A stretch of 64,000 nucleotides of DNA from Tipula vernalis. Lineage: Eukaryota; Arthropoda; Insecta; Diptera; Tipulidae. Both the position numbers and the translations under genes were made by a program. Numbering within the stretch: position 1 is the first letter of the stretch; each line of letters starts with the position of its first letter. Below, piece by piece: positions 57,401 to 64,000 of the stretch. The notes beneath the pieces were generated by a model that had not been told where the DNA came from, did not search any database, and saw only the letters and a program-made list of their open reading frames with translations. The DNA lies in NCBI GenBank assembly GCA_958295665.1, contig OY282558.1, positions 182,072,015 through 182,136,014 of the forward strand. The letters run 5' to 3'.

Positions 57401-57850
57401 GTGTAAGAGAGATTATAAAAACTACAACAAAATCTTCTAGAAAACTCAAGGAACTTGAACGTTTCAACTCGAACTATAAAAAGACAGCTAAAAGAAGGTT
57501 GGATTGATTAAATGCTACCATCGATGCATGCATTTTATTAGCAAATTTACAAAAAGAAACAGCTAAGTTTTGCAGCTAAACACCTGGGGAAAGATAAAGA
57601 ATTTTGGCGTTCAATTTTATGGTCGAACCAGTCGAAATTTCAGCTGTTTGGGTCTGAGAGATGTGAAAGAGTTTTGCGAGGTCGGCATGAGGGGCTTAAA
57701 GATAGAATTTTAAAGCAGACTATGAAACATGCTGATGGTAGCATTATGGTGTAAGGTTGCTCTCAGCTATCGGAGTCGGTGAGCATTAGAAGTTTTACTC
57801 ATGCTGAGCGTGCTGGTACCCATTTTTTCGTATTTTCCTTTGATTGCGAT
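57400..57850 (+). pseudogene. Tc1-type transposase relic with first catalytic Asp lost
   Basis: Reading + near 57550-57760: SFAAKHLGKDKEFWRSILWS, NQSKFQLFGSERCERVLRG, then HADGSIMVxGC. In active Tc1 proteins the box reads WSDESKF; here it is WSNQSKF, so the catalytic Asp is Asn. Helix-turn-helix remnants are recognisable at 57400-57520 only weakly. The second Asp and Glu parts are missing. Confidence 0.65.
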
Positions 57851-58345
57851 TTATTTATTTATTTATTTAAGTAAAGAAATCGATTTTGTCAGTAACATTT
57901 ATGATTTCATAAAAAAATATAATCACCAATTATTAATATTAATAAAACAAAAAGAAATTTAGGAAATAATAAAATTAAGTCAAAATATAAAAAAATTAAA
58001 ATGGTATTCTTCAAAGTTGAAGATGTCAGAAAAATTAATCATAAATTTAAAAAATAAGTTTTCAAATTTTGTAAAATTGGTTTTTGACAGATTAAAACCA
58101 TATAGATCCTCTGCGTTATTGAATGATTTTGGTAATCTATTGATTGGATTGTTATCGCCATAATTAGTGGAATGATGTTCTAGCGCTTAAAATCGGTGAT
58201 TACGCAATGTCCAGCTTGGAACATTTATGGAGATGTTTTCCAATACAAAATCTGAATCGATGTGGCCAAGTAGGATGTTTTCAAAAAATGCAGCATCCAA
58301 ATGAAGATGTCTGTTTTCAAGGGTGCAAATTTTATATTCCTTTCA
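57850..58345 (-). pseudogene. LINE 3'-end relic with (AAAT)n tail
   Basis: The minus strand reads LENRHLHLDAAFFENILLGH, SWTLRNHRF, ALEHHSTNYGDNNPINRLPK and SFNN (58310-58100), the C-terminal tail of Jockey-like LINE proteins (RTTNYG..PI.RLC..FN). It ends in (AAAT)n, seen on + as TTTATTTATTTATTTAA at 57848. The same tail type closes the minus-strand LINE at 36280. Confidence 0.5.
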
Positions 58346-58499
58346 CCTTGTCGAATATGGTGGTAAGCGAGTCACATTTTGATTAAAACGTACGTTATAA
58401 ATTTCCCAGCAGATATATAATAAATATATCAATATGAGAAATATCAAAGGCTGCCAAACTCCAAAAAATATAAACCGGCCATATCATCAAAGCTATTGT

Positions 58500-58725
58500 C
58501 TATTGCAGTCTTCGTAATCCATGCAGCTGTCTAAGTTTGTCTACTGTGAGGCAGATCGAAAATCGCTAAGAAATAATTTGTAATTCACATCTTAATTGGC
58601 CATATTCCAAAATTTTATATAAAAGCTATTTTAAAATCCCACTTTCAACGCACATATTGAATTGCATCACAATAGCCAAGTTCCATCCAAATTTTTCATA
58701 TTTCAGAACTACATGTGATGCAAAT
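58500..58725 (-). repeat. Third copy of the ~100-bp monomer repeat family
   Basis: GTGAGGCAGATCGAAAATCG at 58548 is the inverse of the end word at 25541. It is followed by one to two reversed monomers (AATTGGCCATATTCCAAAAT, TTTTAAAATCCCACTTTCAA, CGCACATATTGAATTGCATC). The junction between end and monomer is conserved between copies 33 kb apart. Confidence 0.7.
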
Positions 58726-60590
58726 GTGTATCTGTTTGCCGTAATATTAATGACATTTTTATTCATCAGTGCAGAGCGTATTTATTTTTTCAATATAACT
58801 TAATAACAAAGAGCGAAAATATTATAATACAAACGCAATAGCGGAAGAGCAAGAGCCTTATAGTAAAAATAGTGCTCCTGTTCTTCAGAGCGATTTTTTT
58901 TTTACAATATCGCTCCTTATGAAGACTTTTTTAATAGTTTTTATTATCGCTCTTGAAAAAAATGAAGAGCGAAGAGCGAAATGCCATCCCTTTTTAAACT
59001 ATGGTTTATTCACAAGAGTCGTTCGGTTTATTTTGTCGCATACTCTATATGATAAAACTCAATTTTTAAGGTGTTTTGACGTAAACCGTCTTCCATTTCT
59101 GTGCTCAATTTAGCAAACTTTTAATATATTTGGGGCAAAACTTATGACAACATTGACGTTTATTTGGTTAAATATTTTTTCCAGTTTATCCATGTCATTA
59201 AAAAAAGCCTTTACTTAATCGAATCGTCAGATCTGTACCACTATAAATTTCTGGGTTGTTAATCCAAAAACAAACATATTCAGCTAAATACTCTAACCCA
59301 TCATACTAAAGAGATGCCGTCGGAAATCATATGTAGCGTCTTCTTCGGGTTATGTGATTACTACTCAAATTGTCGGCAATGTTAAGATCGGGGCATGTGA
59401 TCTGTCATTGTGATATCAATACATGTTGAGCCACCCTTATTTTTGTCAAGAATATAAAAGCGAAGCCTTGATTGATTTATTGATTAGAGTGTACGATCAA
59501 GGGTAAGCAAAGTTGCCGGTAAAACGCCGGGTGCGCACCGAACACCAATTAACACATACTATATTAAAATCAAAGGCTAGGAAAGGTTTATTAGTACAAT
59601 ATTAAAGAATCGAACCGGTTCCAGACACTTGAGTAGTCGATAGTACATATGTTATTGTTAGTAATATATATGATAAATTAGTTAGCACAAGACAACAACA
59701 ATTTCATCTACATGTCCGCTTAGTGCATGAAGTTTCTGGAAAGCTGAGTGAGGTATAAACATTTTTGTTGGTTTTGCATCAAGCACCATTACGTAAGAAT
59801 TATATTATATGTAATGTAATAAAATCACCAACATTTTTCACAAAAAATAGTTATGTTTTGATTTCCACAAATATGGACACGCTCTTTTCTATTTGTCGTT
59901 TAAAAATAAGAAGATATTACTATAATTCGGTCTTACCAATTTCACTGATTTCCAGAAAAAGTTACATAATGAAATTACGAACTTTAAAACTTGATTTTCT
60001 CGATTTTTTCTCAAGTGTAGTTGCCGTTTTGGAACGACGATATAATTTTAACATATTCAACTGTTTTTCGCTACCATATACAAAAAAAGCATACGGCGCA
60101 AGATTACCAGCCTAAGCATTGAATATTACAAACATACAGTTTCACGATCACTCCAATTAATTTTATCCATAATTTAAATATTTATCTCATTTTTAATCAC
60201 TTCACTAAAACAGCACTTACTAGCAAGATAAATCAAAAGAAATTGACCAAACAATTTAAAACAAATTAAATCTAAATAAAACACGTTTTTCTCGTTCGAG
60301 TGTTCAACAGGCACCTTAAAAAAATTGAGAATTGTTATTTATCCACAAAATGAGGATTCTCAACAATAAGTCCGCATCCTTTATTGTTAAATTTCTTGAC
60401 GTTTTTATGTTCTAACATAAGAATTATGTACGATCTGAACAGATTTTCTAATATATCTTGGTTAAACCAGTAGATAGTGCATTGTGCTAGCACGTAAGGA
60501 TTTCTACGACACCATATAGTTGTACTCAACATTTTCGGAATGGTATCGTGTTTTTCTTTCCTCAGACACGAATTAGTTGCCTGGTCCATA
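58726..60590. other. Long stretch without recognised gene
   Basis: 58790-58990 has repeated GAGCGA/TCGCTC words (AGAGCGAAGAGCGAAATG; CTTCAGAGCGATTTTT), perhaps the end of a small element. The open stretch 59765-60115 (+, 116 aa) and minus 60598-60335 (87 aa) have no recognisable motif and are not called as genes. Confidence 0.35.
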
Positions 60591-60599
60591 ATTGTCACT

Positions 60600-60690
60600 C
60601 TCGGTGGTACGAGTGAGTGGGGTGGGTAGAACTTTGATTTCCAACTTGCTAGTCCCCAGCTCGACTCCCGCTGGCTTATAATTTAATTTT
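60600..60690 (+). repeat. Possible tRNA-derived SINE head
   Basis: GGTACGAGTGAGTGGGGTGG resembles a degraded A box. About 50 bp on, CCAGCTCGACTCCCGCTGGC resembles a B box with T-arm stem (GGTTCGANTCC type). No intact tRNA cloverleaf could be drawn, and the SINE body and tail are not defined. Confidence 0.3.
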
Positions 60691-60929
60691 ATGTGATCGT
60701 CTTTTGAACCGCACCACCTGGACACATGAAACGGAAAATCAAATTCATTGTCATTGAAAACAATCATGGAAAATGTTTGTAAGACCTACTCTTTCTAAAC
60801 ATGTGGTTGAGGTTTTTCGAATTTTCAAACAAAAACCAAACAATGACAAATTTTAAATAGTTTCTTAAAGTTTTTCACAAACATAACAACAATATCAAAA
60901 TTAACAAATATTTGTGAGATATTTTTCCA

Positions 60930-61680
60930 TTCCTCGAAGAACACGCTTTGAAGTAGTTCCACCGTATTCGGAGCTGAAATTCGAGACCGACTTTATATAC
61001 CAAGAATATTCCAAATATTTTCTATAGGATTCAAATTGGGACTCCTTTCCGGCCATGTTATCTTCGAAATATTTACATCTGCAAAGTATTCTTTCACGAC
61101 TTTGGCAACATGAGGTCTTGCATTATCGTGCATTACTACGAAATTATTGCCTATGAATGCTGCGTAGGAAACAACATATTCTTCCAATATTTCGTTAATA
61201 TAGCGAACAACCATTCGAACAGCCGTTCGAACAACCAACCGACTGATCCGCCTCAAACCCTTTCACTGAAGGTGCATGGAGAATAACACTCTCCTGATTG
61301 TACGCAATCAGGTTCAATCCAATTTTCATGTCCTGGCAAAACGTAGCCGAGTAATCCTGTGTTGTGCTAGAAATTCTGGACCCGGGTTCGTCTTCACCAC
61401 ATTTATATTAAGTATGCGTAACAAGTCATTGCAGGTCTCAACAACGGTTGCATGGCGATTTCTAAGAGTTAATGAAATCTTAATGTCAAACGTTTGTTAC
61501 TCTTGTCTGATCGGACCTGGTTGCCTGGTATACAACCCGATCTCGAAAAATCGCGACGAAACGCGTTATACGATACTACGAGAAATCCGAAACTTATTAG
61601 CGATGTAACGTTGGCTTCTCCCAACTTCGGCCACGATTCCCGCTACATTTTCTAAGTTTAGCGACATAATAAAGACGTAA
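60930..61680 (-). pseudogene. Tc1-type transposase relic
   Basis: From 61664 the minus strand reads SLNLENVAGIVAEVGRSQRY, IANKFRISRSIV (helix-turn-helix), IGLYTRQPGPIRQE, then ISLTLRNRHATVVET and EFLAQHRITRLRFAR. 61256-60993 continues RYINEILEEYVVSYAAFIGN, VVMHDNARPHVAK (second catalytic Asp) and SPNLNPIENIWNIL (catalytic Glu kept). The first catalytic region (WSDE) is deleted, and stops are present at three or more points. Confidence 0.75.
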
Positions 61681-61689
61681 CATACTGAC

Positions 61690-62690
61690 ACAGTAAAATG
61701 TAAACTCGACAATAAAACGATTGAATATAGCAAAAATAATTTCACAAATTTTCGATTATTAATTTACTGAAACATTTAAAATTTCCATGGCATCCCACTT
61801 TTTCTAAGATTGTTTTGAATGGCCTTGAATTTAGTTTTTGGTTCATGTTTCCGCAGCTAGTGCGATTCAAAAGATATTCTCATCAAAAATAAATTGGTCC
61901 GTTTTCTATGCCGGTGAGTGTACAGAAAAAAAACAATTCCTAGATTAGAAACATACGCTTTACAAATTTACAATTGAGTGCGATAAGCAAAATGACATAG
62001 CATTAATATAAACGGCTGATTCACACAATCAACGTACATATGTATATCAACAAACGGAGTAATAAATAGGGTTTTATAATGTTTTGGCCTTACGTAGAAG
62101 TGTGAGAATCATTTAAGTGGTTACGTGTTTCGTAGTTGGTTTTCACTATCGATCATCTAATCGGACACTTTTTAGAAATAAAATATGATTGCTTTTTCAA
62201 ATAAACAAGATCACAGTTAATTTAGGAGTTCTTATCTATTTGAAAAAATGTAATAAATGTATTTTCTGATTCAATTGATTTGGCTTCTGTATTTCATCAT
62301 TTATTTATGTACTAAAGCTGCTTGAATTTGAACCTTAAGAAACGTCACTGTGTGATTTAACTTGGGTGAATTGTTTTTGAAATCTCCAAAATTTGAATTA
62401 CTATATTACGAATATACTCATAAAACAGTCCTGTTTATTCAAAATAGGCCTAGCCTACAGAGTCAAATTAAACCAAAAACCCCGGAGTAATTTTTTTCTA
62501 CAGGAACAGATAGAACAGTGTTCTGGTGAGGTGCAGAATGTTTATCCGCAGCAGCCAATTTGAGAAACATCAAAATTACTGTACACTTCGAAATGAACTC
62601 AGAATCATACCAGTTTCTCTATGAACAATGGAAATTTCCTTCAGGAGATTAATTTATTATACATTCGGTTTCACTATGTCAGCCTTATAT
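61690..62690. other. Unassigned kilobase between Tc1 and LINE
   Basis: No recognised motif. GGTGAGTGTACAGAAAAAAA near 61912 could be the outer end of the Tc1 element, but its partner was not found. Confidence 0.35.
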
Positions 62691-62699
62691 CATATTGAG

Positions 62700-64000
62700 A
62701 AGCGTTGGCCGTGGCCACTCCTGTATCACAGAATCCCTATCCTCGAACTACTACCGGCTCAAGCTCCACCTTCCAAGATTCCCTCTTACTTCTACTTCGG
62801 CACCTGAAATGCACGTGGTTAATTTTAAATCAAAATTTAATCATCTCCGTAAATATACCTTCACAAACAACCCAGTATAACCGTCTGGTATCTGCGAAAA
62901 TATTTGTAACACTACACTCCATAATCAACCGCATTTCTAAATCGCGCGATTAAGTTCTGCTTGGGGATTTCAATGCGCATATTGAATCCATAATCGCTCG
63001 GCATGGTAAAAACATTGGCTCTAATTTGAACCATACCACTTCCAACGAGAATGAAATAGCCTCATAGCTGCTAACTTAATTGGCCCAATTATCCATTCAT
63101 TCCATCAGCGGTCGGCGAAGAACTGCGATCACCTGGACAAATGGTCGATCCTATTCTCAAGTCGACCACATTCTTACCCTCAAACCAAAATTATCGCCAG
63201 AAATCTATCACTACAGTTTACGAGGAATCTCTCTCTGAAGATAAAACCACTAACCAGTGGCAGCTAATTGTGGAAAGCATGAAAATTGCAGCCTACTCCC
63301 TGACATCAAATTGGCAGGATATAAAAGTGCTCTAGATTACCAAAAAGTCCATCCCAAAAGACCTGATCACCCAAACTAACTTGAAAAACAGCCGGCTAAA
63401 GTTTAATGATGCTATTTCAAATCACAATGCTCAAGAATGCCAGAGCTTTTTCCAGAACCTTTCACGCCACAACCCATCTGATCGCCTACGCAAAATATAC
63501 TCATTTTTTAAAAAATGTAAGATAGGCAACAGTACATCGAATAAGGAATATATTCCAGTTTCACTCTAACTTAACGAATTTGTAAAATCTGAAAGTATCT
63601 GGCCACTTCTATTTCAAGAGAACGATTATTTCCCAATGGGGCCTCCAACCACCATTGACGACATCAAGTTCACCATTAACCAAATTCGGTCCGGGACCGC
63701 TTCTGTCATAGATGGGATCCCAATCAAGCTACTAAAATGCGCTTCAGATATAGTGCTTCAAGCAATATACAAAATAGTGGAAAAATCCTGGATAAAAATG
63801 ATCCTCCTTCAGAGTGGATGGACACCTTGTTACGTCGCGATCTTACGACCACGCGTAAACAGACATCCGGGAGTCACCATCTGCAGCATTTTTCCGGCTT
63901 ACACTCAGTTTGGGGAGGGATGGGATTGTGATGGTGTCCATTCCGGATCAAGAGAGCTGCGTACTTAAGAAAATAGCTCACAGACAGCCTGAATATCACA
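62700..64000 (+). pseudogene. RTE-like LINE, endonuclease and start of RT, runs off the right edge
   Basis: Around 62950 the + strand reads VLLGDFNAHIES (endonuclease GDFNA box, with a stop just before). 63110-63170 reads RRTAITWTNGRSYSQVDHIL (the T.WxS.....QIDHI box). 63636-63800 reads PPTTIDDIKFTINQIRSGTA, SVIDGIPIKLLKCASDIVLQ, AIYKIVEKSW (RT start, usually GPDG; here VIDG), then NDPPSEWMDTL. Stops and at least three frame changes occur. The catalytic RT box would lie beyond 64000. RTE-like membership is inferred from the QVDHIL and IPIKLLK pattern. Confidence 0.65.

Noticed and set aside
59765..60115. 116-codon open frame
   Set aside because: No motif, no splice or regulatory context, and composition like the surrounding AT-rich DNA.
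60600..60690. A functional tRNA gene
   Set aside because: Only A- and B-box-like words are visible; the acceptor, D and anticodon stems do not pair, so at most a SINE head.

Overview
This is an AT-rich eukaryotic nuclear window, most likely from an insect and probably a fly. The inference rests on short introns with standard GT...AG sites, a Copia element primed by initiator-Met tRNA, and a crowd of insect-type transposons (mariner, Tc1, PIF/Harbinger, hAT, CACTA-like, Penelope, Jockey-like and RTE-like LINEs, BEL/Pao). There is no sign of prokaryotic organisation, CRISPR arrays, rRNA genes or a confident tRNA gene.

One host gene is readable from start codon to stop: a RhoGAP-domain gene on the + strand, six coding exons between 10467 and 27957, encoding about 337 residues. 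Its GAP domain is split by a 15.9 kb intron (11807-27701). That intron holds a ~4.7 kb CACTA-like transposon with a decayed transposase, a dead LINE, a perfect 29-bp-arm hairpin, GT-rich arrays, and a dispersed repeat with ~100 bp internal monomers. The poly(A) signal lies at 28069.

Left of the gene (1-8755) is a nest of elements. It starts with the end of a decayed coding repeat at the window edge and a tandem array invaded by a Penelope-like element. Then comes a large inverted-repeat element (2927-8755) containing a second (3578-6829, 7-bp target duplication), which holds a broken mariner-like transposase, itself split by a small terminal-inverted-repeat element (4752-5632).

Right of the gene is a PIF/Harbinger element with intact ends (28229-35757, TAA duplication). 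Its two genes appear interlocked on opposite strands. A Copia element (30879-35302; near-identical 206 bp LTRs; TTAAG duplication) has inserted just upstream of the start codon of its MADF gene. Further right come a minus-strand LINE 3' end, a decayed BEL/Pao element, a hAT element with exact 8-bp duplications (40159-42066), a second Harbinger zone with overlapping inverted repeats that carries a hAT-like element inside which sits another hAT-type MITE (42511-47290), a mariner (49517-50737), a long-TIR element with internal repeats (52638-53822), and relics of mariner, Jockey-like, Tc1 and LINE elements up to an RTE-like LINE that runs off the right edge.

Nothing suggests genes cooperating as a cellular pathway. 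The window is one small signalling gene embedded in layered mobile DNA, and the most informative observations concern insertion order, interleaved transposon genes, and repeat families recurring at distant points. All protein identifications come from recognising motifs by eye; no database search was run.
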